A stretch of 64,000 bases of DNA, taken from contig NZ_CP043430.1 of the NCBI RefSeq assembly GCF_008271365.1, positions 372,001-436,000 on the forward strand. The letters run 5' to 3'. Under the pieces are notes generated by a model. The model was not told where the DNA came from. It saw only the letters and a program-made list of their open reading frames with translations, and ran no database searches. Within the stretch, counting starts at the first letter, position 1, and every line of letters starts with the position of its first letter. Of this stretch, positions 44,153 to 52,670 are shown piece after piece. Made by a program: the position numbers and the translations under genes. This stretch comes from Microbacterium sp. 1S1 (lineage in GTDB: Bacteria; Actinomycetota; Actinomycetes; Actinomycetales; Microbacteriaceae).

Positions 44153-44986
44153 TCAGTCGGCGTCGGTGGAGGAGCCGAGGAGCTCGCGGACACGGCTGGA
44201 GACGCGGTGGAACTCCTCCGTCTCCAGCACCTCGGCATAGCCGCGGCGGGCCGGGAGGTCGACGCGGTGCTCCTCCAGGATCCGTCCGGGGCGCGGTCCC
44301 ATCACGATCACGCGGCTGGCGAGATAGACCGCCTCGGCGACCGAGTGCGTCACGAGGAGCACGGTCGTGCCGGTGGCGCTCCAGATCCGGTTCAGCTCGA
44401 CGTTCATGCGCTCGCGCGTGAGGGCGTCGAGCGCGCCGAACGGCTCGTCCATGAGCAGCACCCGCGGCTCGTGCAGCAGCGCCCGGCACAGCGATACCCG
44501 CTGCTGCATCCCGCCGGAGAGCTCATGCGGCAGCGACTTCTCGAAGCCCGTGAGACCGGTCATCTCTATGAGCTCGTCGGCGCGGGCCTGAGCCTTGCGC
44601 ATGTCCATGCCGCGCATCTCGGCCTGAAGGAGGATGTTGCCGCGGACGCTCCGCCACTCCAGAAGCGCCGCTCGCTGGAACACGTAGCCGATGTCCTGCC
44701 GCGGACCGCGCACCTCGTCGCCGCGAAGACGGATGCTCCCGCGGCTCGGAGCGGTGAGCCCGGCCACGGCCTTCAGAAGGGTCGACTTGCCGCAGCCGGA
44801 GGGGCCGGCGATGGACAGGAACTCTCCCTCTTCGACGCGCAGGTCGACGCCCTCGAGGGCCGTGACCTGGCGTCGCTTGGAGGCGAAGGTGATCGCGAGA
44901 TCCGTGACCTCGAGCGCCGGGGCGGTGCTCGTGACCGCAATGTCGCGCTCCTGCTGAACGTGAGTGTCCATGACGATCGGTCTCAC
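44153..44986 (-). CDS. ABC transporter ATP-binding protein (SsuB/ThiZ/TauB type)
   Basis: A 277-residue cytosolic ATPase with Walker A GPSGCGKST (61-69), Q-loop YVFQRAALLEWR, signature LSGGMQQRVSLCRAL, Walker B VLLMDEPFGALD and H-loop LLVTHSVAEA. It powers the importer with the permease (46051) and binding protein (44983). The GTG at 44986 overlaps the binding-protein stop (GTGA); an ATG at 44971 is the alternative. It belongs to the nitrate/taurine/thiamine-precursor uptake class. Confidence 0.9.
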   Translation of the reverse strand: MRPIVMDTHVQQERDIAVTSTAPALEVTDLAITFASKRRQVTALEGVDLRVEEGEFLSIAGPSGCGKSTLLKAVAGLTAPSRGSIRLRGDEVRGPRQDIGYVFQRAALLEWRSVRGNILLQAEMRGMDMRKAQARADELIEMTGLTGFEKSLPHELSGGMQQRVSLCRALLHEPRVLLMDEPFGALDALTRERMNVELNRIWSATGTTVLLVTHSVAEAVYLASRVIVMGPRPGRILEEHRVDLPARRGYAEVLETEEFHRVSSRVRELLGSSTDAD

Positions 44987-46020
44987 TTCCCGGGCGTGAA
45001 CGAGTCGTCGAAGTAGGTGTCCACGTCACCGTCGCCCGAGATGAGCCCGGCCTCGGACAGCACCTCCAGCGTGGACTCCCAGTCCTCGGCGGCGTTGGCG
45101 CCGGGCGCCTGTCCTTCGGTGGCGTCGGTGTGGAGCAGTTCGATGGTCTCCTCCCACTGGTGGAGCAGCACCTCCTGCGACGGCATCTGCGGGTCCTTGC
45201 CCTCCATCGCGGCCACGGCGGCCTCGGGGTCCTCCTGCGCCGCCTCGAAGGCCTCGGAGGTCGCGGCGACCAGTGCCTCGACCAGCTCCGGGTCGCCCTC
45301 GATGGTGTCCGTCGGGGCGATGAGGCCGTTGCTGAAGAAGTTCAGGCCGGCGTCGGAGTAGCGCAGGTACTCGACGTCCTTGCCGCTCTTGTCGGCGATC
45401 GTCGGCCCCTGGTCATGCGCGAAGCCGATCAGCCCGTCGACCTTGCCCGAGAGCATCGCGGCGATCTTCCCGGCCGCGTCGAGGTTCTGCTGCGTCACGT
45501 CGCCCTCCTCCAGGCCCACGGCCTCGAGGTACATCGGGAAGGTCGTGGTCGGAGCGTCGCCCGCGGAGACGGCGATGGTCTTGCCCTTGAGGTCCTCCGG
45601 GCTGGAGATGCCCGAGTCGGCGAAGACCTGCACGGCCGACGGCGTGGTCTGCAGGAAGACACCGACGCTCTTGATGCCGACGCCCTTGTCGATGTTCGCG
45701 AGGACGGCCGGGGTGTCCGCCCAGCCGAAGTCGACCTGTCCCTGCCCCACGGCCTGCGCGGTCTTGGTCGAGCCCTGGCCGGCCTTGATCGTGAGATCGA
45801 TGCCGTGCTCCTCGAAGATGCCCTGGTCGACGCCGTAGTAGAACGCCGCGTGCTCACCGTACGGGTACCAGTTGAGCATGAGGGTGACGGGCGTGAGCTC
45901 GCCGCCCTTCGCGTCGCCGCCGGAGCTCGCCGGTGCCGTCGACCCTCCGCAGCCGGAGAGGGCGAGCGCTGCGACGGATGCGAGGGCGATCGAGCTGAGG
46001 ATGGTGCCTGACTTCTTCAT
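44983..46020 (-). CDS. ABC transporter substrate-binding lipoprotein, NMT1/THI5-like
   Basis: A 345-residue lipoprotein with lipobox LSGC (Cys24). The mature domain has VTLMLNWYPYGEHAAFYYGVDQGIF and TIKAGQGSTKTAQAVGQGQVDFGWAD, typical of ThiY/THI5-like binding proteins for pyrimidine or thiamine precursors, nitrile/taurine-like compounds or similar. No TPP riboswitch is seen upstream, so a thiamine role is not supported by regulation. It lies between the permease and ATPase genes. Confidence 0.85.
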   Translation of the reverse strand: MKKSGTILSSIALASVAALALSGCGGSTAPASSGGDAKGGELTPVTLMLNWYPYGEHAAFYYGVDQGIFEEHGIDLTIKAGQGSTKTAQAVGQGQVDFGWADTPAVLANIDKGVGIKSVGVFLQTTPSAVQVFADSGISSPEDLKGKTIAVSAGDAPTTTFPMYLEAVGLEEGDVTQQNLDAAGKIAAMLSGKVDGLIGFAHDQGPTIADKSGKDVEYLRYSDAGLNFFSNGLIAPTDTIEGDPELVEALVAATSEAFEAAQEDPEAAVAAMEGKDPQMPSQEVLLHQWEETIELLHTDATEGQAPGANAAEDWESTLEVLSEAGLISGDGDVDTYFDDSFTPGK

Positions 46021-46050
46021 CAGTGCCTTCTTTCGTGGGGGACGAGGGGT

Positions 46051-46902
46051 TCAGAGTCGGACGGTGGCCGCCGCGACGTCGCGCTTGGAGGCGTGCCACG
46101 GGATGAGGAAGCGCTCGGCGATCTGGATGATGCCGAAGAGGATCACGCCGAGCAGCGACATGATGATGAGCGCAGCGAAGAGCATCGCGGTGTCGAGGTT
46201 GCCGTTGGCCTGAAGGATCACGTAACCGAGGCCCTCGTTCGCGCCGACGAACTCACCCACGACCGCACCGGTGACGGCGAGTGTCGCGGCGACCTTGAGG
46301 CCGGAGAGCAGCTCCGGAAGGGCCGCGGGCAGCCGCACCTTCAGGAACGTCTTGAATCGGCTCGCCCCCATGGTCGACGCGAGCTGAAGGATCTCCGGGT
46401 CGACGGTGCGCAGGCCCGCGAGGCCCGAGATGACGACCGGGAAGAACGCCATGAGCACGGCCACGAGGATCTTCGGCTCGGCCCCGAACCCGAGCCACAC
46501 CACGAACAGCGGCGCGATCGCGATCTTCGGGATGACCTGGGCGAAGAGGATGACCGGGTACAGCGTCTGCTCGAGGCCCCGCGAGTACACCATGAGCACG
46601 GCGACGAGGACGCCGACGACGACCGCGATGACGAAGCCGATGACGGTCTCGTACGTGGTGACCCAGGTGTTCTGCGCGAGGTAGGCGGCGTTGTCGGTGA
46701 AGGCGGCCCAGGTGTCGGCGGGCGACGGGATGATGAACGCGGGTACCCAGCCGAGGCTCGTGGACACCCACCAGAGTGCGAGGACCGCGAGGACGAAGAC
46801 GAGGGGATGCCAGTGACGGCTCCACCACCGGACGATACCGGGAGGCTCGGGGCGATCGGCGGCCAGGGCCAGGGTCATGGTCGCGGAGGGGGCAGACGAC
46901 AT
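46051..46902 (-). CDS. ABC transporter permease (SsuC/ThiX type)
   Basis: A 283-residue permease with about six helices and the EAA loop ASTMGASRFKTFLKVRLPAALPELLSGL. It is a homodimer-type permease of the NMT1/THI5 or taurine importer class. The ATG at 46902 has AGGA about 6 nt upstream. It is first in the three-gene operon permease - binding protein - ATPase. Confidence 0.88.
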   Translation of the reverse strand: MSSAPSATMTLALAADRPEPPGIVRWWSRHWHPLVFVLAVLALWWVSTSLGWVPAFIIPSPADTWAAFTDNAAYLAQNTWVTTYETVIGFVIAVVVGVLVAVLMVYSRGLEQTLYPVILFAQVIPKIAIAPLFVVWLGFGAEPKILVAVLMAFFPVVISGLAGLRTVDPEILQLASTMGASRFKTFLKVRLPAALPELLSGLKVAATLAVTGAVVGEFVGANEGLGYVILQANGNLDTAMLFAALIIMSLLGVILFGIIQIAERFLIPWHASKRDVAAATVRL

Positions 46903-46960
46903 GGGGTCCTCGACATCTTCGTGAAGGATTCGGGAAAGCGCATTCCCGAGCGGTGCTGCG

Positions 46961-46989
46961 AGTCTATGCCGACCGTTCTGCCGTGTCAA
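46961..46989 (-). promoter_or_regulatory. Consensus promoter of the NMT1/THI5-type ABC operon
   Basis: On the minus strand, TTGACA (46984-46989) and TAGACT (46961-46966) are spaced by exactly 17 bp. The leader of about 50 nt carries a small hairpin (TCGGGAA/TTCCCGA) but no riboswitch consensus. Confidence 0.7.
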
Positions 46990-47043
46990 CGGATGGGTGT
47001 GCCCGCGCCGCGATCGGCGATGAACGCCCGACTTCCGTACCGA

Positions 47044-48147
47044 TCACTGTGCCCGGGCCAGCTCCGCGCCGGCGGCCCGCAACCATCGGGCGGGGTCCGA
47101 GAGCGCGGCCGTCGGCGACCCCGCCAGCACGGTCAGGGACACGGCCTTCGCGAACAGGGCGGTGTCGGCGTCGTCCGCGATCCGGCCGGCCGCGAGCAGG
47201 GGCTGCACCCCGGCCTCGACGGCGAGCGCGGCAAGGAACGACGGGACCTTCCCGTCGCCCGACTGTCCGTCGTAGGACCCCTCGCCCGTGATCACGACGT
47301 CGGCGTCCCGAACAGCCCCCGCGAGGTCGATGAGCGCGGCCACCTCTGCCGCCCCCGGAGCGAGGACCCCGCCCCAGCGGACGAGCGCTGCTCCCGTCCC
47401 GCCGGCGGCACCCACGCCGGGCAGCTCCGGGTCGACGGGCAAGAGGGCGGCGAGATGCGCGAGTGCGTCGTCCACGCGGGCGATGTCCTCCGGTGCCGTG
47501 AGCCCCTTCTGCGGGCCGAACACGGCCGCCGCGCCACGCGGCCCGGTGAGCGGGTTCGTGACATCGGTGAGTACGCGGACGTCGGGCGCCGTCCGCAACA
47601 CCCCGAGCTCCGCCGTGACGATGTCCGCCAGACCGCGCGCGCCCCGCGCGACCGGATCTCCGCCCGCGTCGAGGAAGCGTGCCCCGAGGGCGGTGAGCAT
47701 CCCGGTGCCCCCGTCGGTGGAGGCGCTGGAGCCGATGCCGAGGATCAGGCGCGAGACCCCGTGATCGAGGGCCGCGGCGATCGCCTGCCCGAAGCCCGTG
47801 GTGTCGGCGTCCCAGGGGCGCAGATCGTCGAGGAGCTCGATCCCCGAGGTCGAGGCGATGTCGACGACCCCCGTGCCGCCCGGGGCATCCGTCGTGCTCG
47901 GCAGCAGCAGCCACGAGGTCTCGACGGGAACGCCCGCCGGACCGTCGACCGTGATGGGCATCCGTCGCGCGTCGGGCACCGCCGTGGCGAAGGCGGCGAC
48001 AGTTCCCTCTCCGCCGTCGGCCATCGGGCGGAGCACGATCTCCGCCACCGGGTCCACCTCGGTCCACCCGGCCGCGAGCGCCGCTGCGGCGTCCGCCGCC
48101 GTGATCGTGCCCTTGAAGCTGTCTGGAGCGATGACGACGCGAGTCAT
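47044..48147 (-). CDS. Glycerate kinase (GlxK/GarK family)
   Basis: A 367-residue glycerate kinase type I that phosphorylates D-glycerate to 2- or 3-phosphoglycerate. It has VVIAPDSFKGTITAADAAAALAAG at the N-terminus, RPMADGGEGT, GIGSSASTDGGTGML and VITGEGSYDGQSGDGK. Its ATG overlaps the stop of the LacI-type regulator gene (ATGA), so they form one operon. It suggests glycerate is an end product of nearby sugar-acid degradation. Confidence 0.93.
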   Translation of the reverse strand: MTRVVIAPDSFKGTITAADAAAALAAGWTEVDPVAEIVLRPMADGGEGTVAAFATAVPDARRMPITVDGPAGVPVETSWLLLPSTTDAPGGTGVVDIASTSGIELLDDLRPWDADTTGFGQAIAAALDHGVSRLILGIGSSASTDGGTGMLTALGARFLDAGGDPVARGARGLADIVTAELGVLRTAPDVRVLTDVTNPLTGPRGAAAVFGPQKGLTAPEDIARVDDALAHLAALLPVDPELPGVGAAGGTGAALVRWGGVLAPGAAEVAALIDLAGAVRDADVVITGEGSYDGQSGDGKVPSFLAALAVEAGVQPLLAAGRIADDADTALFAKAVSLTVLAGSPTAALSDPARWLRAAGAELARAQ

Positions 48148-49211
48148 GCCCGGAGCCCCGGCGTGCTCGCACGCACGACCACCTCGAGCGGGAGCGTCGG
48201 TTGCTGCCAGTCCTCGTCGACGATCGCACGGAAGGCGTGGTAGCCGGCGTCGCTCAGCGGGACGCACACCGTGGTGAGCGCCGGGGTCACGTCGCGGCTC
48301 GAGGGCACGTCGTCGAAGCCGCAGACCGCGATGTCCGCGCCGACCTGACGGCCCGCCGCGCGGATGGCCGCCATCGCACCGATCGCGACGACATCGCTGA
48401 TGCCGAACACCACGGTGCCGTCGGGGACACCGGTGGCGAGGGCTTCGGCCATCGCCGCCACTCCGGATTCGCGGCGGAAGTCTCCGCGGACGGTCTGCGC
48501 GATCTCTCCGCCGCCCTCCGCGAACCCGGCACGGAAACCGGCCAGCCGGTCATCCGACGTCCGCACCCCTTCCGCGGCCCCGAGGAGCACGGCCGAGCGG
48601 TACCCGAGCTCCGCCATGCGACGACCGAGCGCGGCGGCCCCGGCCCGGTTGTCGATCTCGACGCGGCGATCGCCATCGCCATCCGCACCGAAGGCGACGA
48701 CGCGGCCGCCGAGGCGCGTGAACTCGGCGAGCTCGCGGGCGGTCTCCGCCTGGCCTTCCTCCTGCGTCCGGGAGGCGGCGAGGATGAGGCCCTGCGGCCG
48801 CTGCCCGCGCAGCGCACGGACGATCCGCGCCTCCCGCGCCGGGTCGCGTTCGGTGATCGCCACCGTCACGACGAGTCCCTGCTCGTCCGCACCCCGGGCG
48901 ACGCCCGACGCGATGAGCCCGAAGTACGGGTCGGCGATGTCGGCGACGAGGAGCGCGATCACCGGCGAGCGCCCGCGCGCCGTCGCCTGCGCGGAGACGT
49001 TCGCGGTGTAGCCGAGGGCTGCGGCGGCAGCCTCCACCCGCTCGCGGAAGGGAGCCGCGACCTTGCGCTCGGAGCCGTTCAGCACGCGGGAGGCGGTCGC
49101 CAGGGAGACGCCCGCTTCGAGGGCGACGTCGTGCAGGGTCGGTGCGGGTCCCCTGGCGTGGCGGGGGCGGCGCGCGGCCGGCGACTCTGCCGGGGTGGCG
49201 GACGAGGTCAT
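48144..49211 (-). CDS. LacI family transcriptional regulator
   Basis: A 355-residue regulator. The HTH is TLHDVALEAGVSLATASRVLNGSERKV (about 25-52), with a hinge helix and a periplasmic-binding-type sensor (ALLVADIADPYFGLIASGVARGA, VFGISDVVAIGAMAAI, VCGFDDVPSSRDVTP). It probably controls the glycerate kinase and perhaps the nearby oxidoreductase operon. Leaderless: TAGGCT (49218-49223) ends 6 nt before the ATG. Confidence 0.92.
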   Translation of the reverse strand: MTSSATPAESPAARRPRHARGPAPTLHDVALEAGVSLATASRVLNGSERKVAAPFRERVEAAAAALGYTANVSAQATARGRSPVIALLVADIADPYFGLIASGVARGADEQGLVVTVAITERDPAREARIVRALRGQRPQGLILAASRTQEEGQAETARELAEFTRLGGRVVAFGADGDGDRRVEIDNRAGAAALGRRMAELGYRSAVLLGAAEGVRTSDDRLAGFRAGFAEGGGEIAQTVRGDFRRESGVAAMAEALATGVPDGTVVFGISDVVAIGAMAAIRAAGRQVGADIAVCGFDDVPSSRDVTPALTTVCVPLSDAGYHAFRAIVDEDWQQPTLPLEVVVRASTPGLRA

Positions 49212-49254
49212 GCTCCGAGCCTAGCGACGGAGGCCGGACCGCTTCGGGCGACGC

Positions 49255-50019
49255 TCACGGCTGCCGTCCGAGATACCCGAGAAGGGTGGCGGCTTCGCCG
49301 GCGAGGAGCCGCGGGTCATCGTCGGGGACGAACTCCAGCAGGGCGTCGCGCGGCGGGCGCGGGGTCGCGGCGGCGTCCGCGAAGAACCGGGTCCAGAGCG
49401 CGGCTCTCGATCGGAGCGGATGGCGCTCCGTGCGCGGCCACCAGGAGAAGACATGCGCGGCGGAGACATGGGGCCCGAGCTGCCGGAACTCGTCCAGCAC
49501 CGCGGGGACCGAGGCGCCGACCGTGGGCTGCCAGTACGTCGACAGCGCCGGGTGGTCGACCTCGTGCAGCAGATCGAGTGTCGACGGTGCGGTGTCGGCG
49601 AGGGTCCCACCATGGAACTCCAGTGCGATGCCGATGCCTCGAGCCGCCGCCTCGACCGCCGCCGCACGGAGCCGGGTCACCACGCGGGCACGCTCCGCGG
49701 ACGACCCCTCCGCGGAGCCGTGCACGCCCGCCCACACCCGCACCCGGTCGGCACCGAGGGCCGCGGCGCTGTCGAGGACCGCGGTCAGTGACTCCTCCGG
49801 ACCCGCGCGGAAGTACGACCCGTAGGACGCCACGGCGAGCCCGGCATCCGTCGTCATCCGGGCGACCTCCGCCGCGCGGTCGACATCCCCCGGCGGCACA
49901 TGCACATCGCCGCCCCACTCGATCACGTCGAGACCCGCGGCGGCCGCGAGCGCCACGATCCTCTCCGGCGGCAGGGCGCGGAACGTCACCGAGCACAGCC
50001 CCGCACGGATCCCCGTCAT
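49255..50019 (-). CDS. Sugar phosphate isomerase/epimerase family TIM-barrel protein (1)
   Basis: A 254-residue AP-endonuclease-2-like barrel: CSVTFRALPPERIVALAAAAGLDVIEWGGDVHVPP, a metal-ligand Glu in IALEFHGG, and HVFSWWPRTERHPL near residue 190. It acts on keto sugars or related compounds (isomerase, epimerase or eliminase chemistry); substrate unknown. It is preceded by a 507-bp repeat-rich gap and followed by the LacI gene 43 bp away. Confidence 0.8.
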   Translation of the reverse strand: MTGIRAGLCSVTFRALPPERIVALAAAAGLDVIEWGGDVHVPPGDVDRAAEVARMTTDAGLAVASYGSYFRAGPEESLTAVLDSAAALGADRVRVWAGVHGSAEGSSAERARVVTRLRAAAVEAAARGIGIALEFHGGTLADTAPSTLDLLHEVDHPALSTYWQPTVGASVPAVLDEFRQLGPHVSAAHVFSWWPRTERHPLRSRAALWTRFFADAAATPRPPRDALLEFVPDDDPRLLAGEAATLLGYLGRQP

Positions 50020-50081
50020 CCCGTCATCCTCTCAGTCCTCCGGTCTCCCGGGCTCGGTCCGACCCGTCCCCCCGGATGCCT

Positions 50082-50153
50082 CGGGCTCGTCGGGTTCCTC
50101 GGGTTCCCCGGGTTCCCCGGGTTCCTCGGGTTCCTCGGGTTCCTTGGCTTCCT
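50082..50153. repeat. 9-bp tandem repeat array, about 8 units
   Basis: CGGGTTCCT or CGGGTTCCC repeats without gaps from 50091 to 50144, with a diverged unit at each end (CGGGCTCGT, TGGCTTCCT). Confidence 0.9.
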
Positions 50154-50199
50154 CGGCCGGACCGTCCCGGCCCCTTCCGTCCCCGTGTCGAGTACCACC

Positions 50200-50396
50200 T
50201 GCACGACCCTGTCCCGCCTGCACGACCGGAACCCAGGTCTGGCCGTGCACACGGACCCGCGTCGTGCAGGTGTCCGATCGGTCCCGCACACGACGACCGG
50301 GACACGACGACGGAGATGGGGACGGATGCACGACCTGAGCACGTCGGGACGACCGATACCCGGGAACGGATCGTGCATCCGTGAACGGGTCGTGCA
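50200..50396. repeat. Cluster of six TGCACGAC/GTCGTGCA motifs
   Basis: TGCACGACC occurs at 50200, 50219 and 50327. The reverse form (A/G)TCGTGCA occurs at 50261, 50370 and 50389. The last two sit in a direct repeat of about 20 bp (GAACGGATCGTGCATCCGT, then GAACGGGTCGTGCATCCGG). Confidence 0.75.
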
Positions 50397-50410
50397 TCCG
50401 GAACCTCGGC

Positions 50411-50516
50411 GGAACCGGGACGGGACGGAACCGGGACGGGACGGAACCGGGACGGGACGGAACCGGGACGGGACGGAACCGGGACGGAACCGGGGCGGGA
50501 CCGGGACGGGACGGGG
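50411..50516. repeat. 16-bp tandem repeat array
   Basis: Four identical GGAACCGGGACGGGAC units run from 50411 to 50474, followed by degenerate units to about 50516, 10 bp before the stop of the next minus-strand gene. Confidence 0.92.
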
Positions 50517-50526
50517 TCACCGCGAC

Positions 50527-51453
50527 TCACAGGTGGGGGGCGACCGCCGTCGCGAAGGCCTCCGCGGTGCGGCGGACCACACGGGCGGGGTCGTCCGCCC
50601 AGACATCGGCATGGAAGATCTCCACCTCGATGTCGCGGTCGTAGCCGGTGTCCTGCACCGCGCGGGTCAGCGTGCCGAAGTCGATCACTCCGTCCCCCGG
50701 ATAGTGCCGCGAGAGAAGGGGATCCGCCGCAAGGGGCGTCTTCCAGTCGCACACCTGATACGTCGCGATGCGGCCTTCGCGTCCGGCACGTGCGATCTGG
50801 TCGAGCACCTGCGGGTCCCACCAGATGTGGAACGTGTCGACCGCTGCTCCCACCACGGCGGGGTCGAAGTCCGCCGCGATGTCGAGCGCCTGACCGAGGG
50901 TCGAGACCACGGCGCGGTCCGAGGCGTACATCGGATGCAGCGGCTCGATCGCGAGGGTGACCCCCGCAGCTCGGGCGTCGTCCGCCAGCGCACCGACCGC
51001 GTCGCGCACCCGCTCCCTGGCACCGACGAGGTCGCGTGACCCCGCGGGGAGCCCCCCGGCGACGAGGACGAGCACGGCCGTGGAGCCCTCGGCCGCGGCA
51101 GATGCGAGCGTCGCGGTCTCCTCGATCGCCCGGCGGTTGTCGTCGAGGGCGGCGTCCCGCTCCGGACCGGCCGGAAGGGTGAAGAAGCCGCCGCGGCAGT
51201 GTGTCGTGAAGCGGAGGCCCGAATCGGCGAGCATGCGGGCGGCGACGTCGAGCCCCACTGCGTGAACGGGCTCCCGCCACAGACCGATGGCCTCGACCCC
51301 CGCCGCGGCCGTCACGTGCAGGGCCGTCGCGAGGTCGGCGCGCTTGACGGTGGCCTGGTTGATCGAGAGGCGCGGATGCGGCACGGGCGGGTCAGCGCTC
51401 GCGCCGACGGTCCGGGCATCGAATGCGGTCGCGAGCCCTCGGGAGGCCGTCAT
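50527..51453 (-). CDS. Sugar phosphate isomerase/epimerase family TIM-barrel protein (2)
   Basis: A 308-residue AP-endonuclease-2-like barrel: LSINQATVKRADLATALHVTAAAGVEAIGLWRE, LAIEPLHPMYASDR (metal-ligand Glu), VDTFHIWWDP and VEVEIFHADVW near the end. The metal-binding Glu/Asp/His/Glu set appears complete. It is translated with overlap (ATGA) from the DUF993 gene and so belongs to the Gfo/Idh-DUF993 operon. Confidence 0.85.
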   Translation of the reverse strand: MTASRGLATAFDARTVGASADPPVPHPRLSINQATVKRADLATALHVTAAAGVEAIGLWREPVHAVGLDVAARMLADSGLRFTTHCRGGFFTLPAGPERDAALDDNRRAIEETATLASAAAEGSTAVLVLVAGGLPAGSRDLVGARERVRDAVGALADDARAAGVTLAIEPLHPMYASDRAVVSTLGQALDIAADFDPAVVGAAVDTFHIWWDPQVLDQIARAGREGRIATYQVCDWKTPLAADPLLSRHYPGDGVIDFGTLTRAVQDTGYDRDIEVEIFHADVWADDPARVVRRTAEAFATAVAPHL

Positions 51454-52670
51454 GCGTCCACTCCGTTCAGACGGAGCAGGCCGTGCCAGCGCTCCCGCGC
51501 GAGTTCGGGTCGCTCCAGGGCGAGGGATCCGTTCGCCAACTCGACGATGCGACTGAGGTGCGGCAGGCTCCGGGCGGAGTGCAGACCCCCCACCATCTGG
51601 AACGCCGGCTGATGGCCGTTGAGCCATGACAGGAAGGCCACTCCTGTCTTGTAGTAGAAGGTCGGCGCCGCGAACACCTGCCGGCTGAGCTCCTCGGTCG
51701 GGCCGAGAAGCTCGAGATAGCGGTCGGGGTCGTCGGCATCGAGCGCCTGGATCGCGGCGGAGGCCACGGGGGCGAGCGCGGCGAAGGCGCCGAGCAGCGC
51801 GTCGGAGTGCCCCCGCGACGGAGCACCGTCCGACGGCCCGGTGCCCCTCAGGCTGTCGCCGCCGATCAGGCCCACGTAGTGGAAGTCGTCACCGGTAAAC
51901 ATGCGCACGCCCTCCGGCAGGCGCTCGCGAACCCAGACCTCGGATTCCGCGTCGAGCAGGCTCATCTTCACCCCGGCGACCGCGTCGCGGTTCTCGCCGA
52001 TGATGTCGAGCAGCACCTCGGCGGCGTCCTGCCACCCTGGCGCCCCGCTTCCCCCGGAGGACGACGGCGCGAAGTACCCCGCCAGCTCCGGGTCGAACGC
52101 GGTACCGAGCCAGTGCAGGACGACGGGGGCCGATGCGCGGGAGAGCACCTCGCGGTAGACGCGGCGGTAGTCGTCGGCGCTCTCCGCCACCCTGGCCAGG
52201 TGCCGGGAGGCCATGAGCACGGGACCCGCCCCCTGCTCCTCGGCGAAATGCAGTTGCTCCAGGTAGGCGGCAATCACCTGATCGAGCGAGATGTGCGGTT
52301 CGTCGATGTGGTCGGTGTTGACCCCGACCACCACCGTGCCACCTTCCTCGCGGGCGACCTGGGCGCTGCGGGCGATGAGCTCGCGCACGGCCTTCGCGTC
52401 CAGGCCCATGTTGCGCTGTGCGGTGTCCATCGCGTCGGCCACGCCGAGTCCCCAGGAGTACACGTTGCGGCGGAAGGCCAGGGTCGCCTCCCAGTCGATG
52501 TCGGCGGGCCGCCCCGGCGTGTTGTCGGCGTGCACCTTCGGCACGACGTGGGCGGCCGCGTAGGCCACGCGACTGCGCAGCGGACCGCCCGGCCGTGTGA
52601 CGGCGCCGGCTTCGCGGAGCTCGACATCGGAGGTGGCGCCGTCGTCGGCGAGCAGGCGGAGGGTGGTCAT
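51450..52670 (-). CDS. DUF993 family (dihydrodipicolinate synthase-like) protein
   Basis: A 406-residue protein with the DUF993 features VAYAAAHVVPKVHADNTPG, WEATLAFRRNVYSWGLGVADAMDTAQRN and VVVGVNTDHID near the N-terminus, then VVLHWLGTAFDP, AGVKMSLLDAESE (possible Schiff-base Lys) and RMFTGDDFHY. It is distantly like DapA aldolases. Not biochemically characterised to my knowledge. It overlaps both neighbours by ATGA in the order oxidoreductase - DUF993 - isomerase, which suggests one short pathway. Confidence 0.85.
   Translation of the reverse strand: MTTLRLLADDGATSDVELREAGAVTRPGGPLRSRVAYAAAHVVPKVHADNTPGRPADIDWEATLAFRRNVYSWGLGVADAMDTAQRNMGLDAKAVRELIARSAQVAREEGGTVVVGVNTDHIDEPHISLDQVIAAYLEQLHFAEEQGAGPVLMASRHLARVAESADDYRRVYREVLSRASAPVVLHWLGTAFDPELAGYFAPSSSGGSGAPGWQDAAEVLLDIIGENRDAVAGVKMSLLDAESEVWVRERLPEGVRMFTGDDFHYVGLIGGDSLRGTGPSDGAPSRGHSDALLGAFAALAPVASAAIQALDADDPDRYLELLGPTEELSRQVFAAPTFYYKTGVAFLSWLNGHQPAFQMVGGLHSARSLPHLSRIVELANGSLALERPELARERWHGLLRLNGVDA

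Larger units (their letters stand above)
50020..50526. other. 507-bp gap without a credible gene, rich in repeats
   Basis: It contains a 9-bp tandem array, six TGCACGAC-type sites and a 16-bp tandem array (listed separately). Open frames across it are Arg/Pro/Gly-rich products of the repeats and do not look like proteins. Confidence 0.7.

Noticed and set aside
46903..47043. TPP riboswitch before the NMT1/THI5-type operon
   Set aside because: The leader of about 50 nt lacks the conserved CUGAGA and ACCUGA-type blocks and is too short.
50016..50378. Minus-strand open frame whose TGA overlaps the isomerase start as ATGA
   Set aside because: The product is Arg/Pro-rich and derives from the tandem repeats (RNPRNP...); it has no protein-like pattern, so the overlap is taken as chance.
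50082..50516. CRISPR array
   Set aside because: Repeats are 9 and 16 bp, directly adjacent without unique spacers, and no cas genes are nearby.
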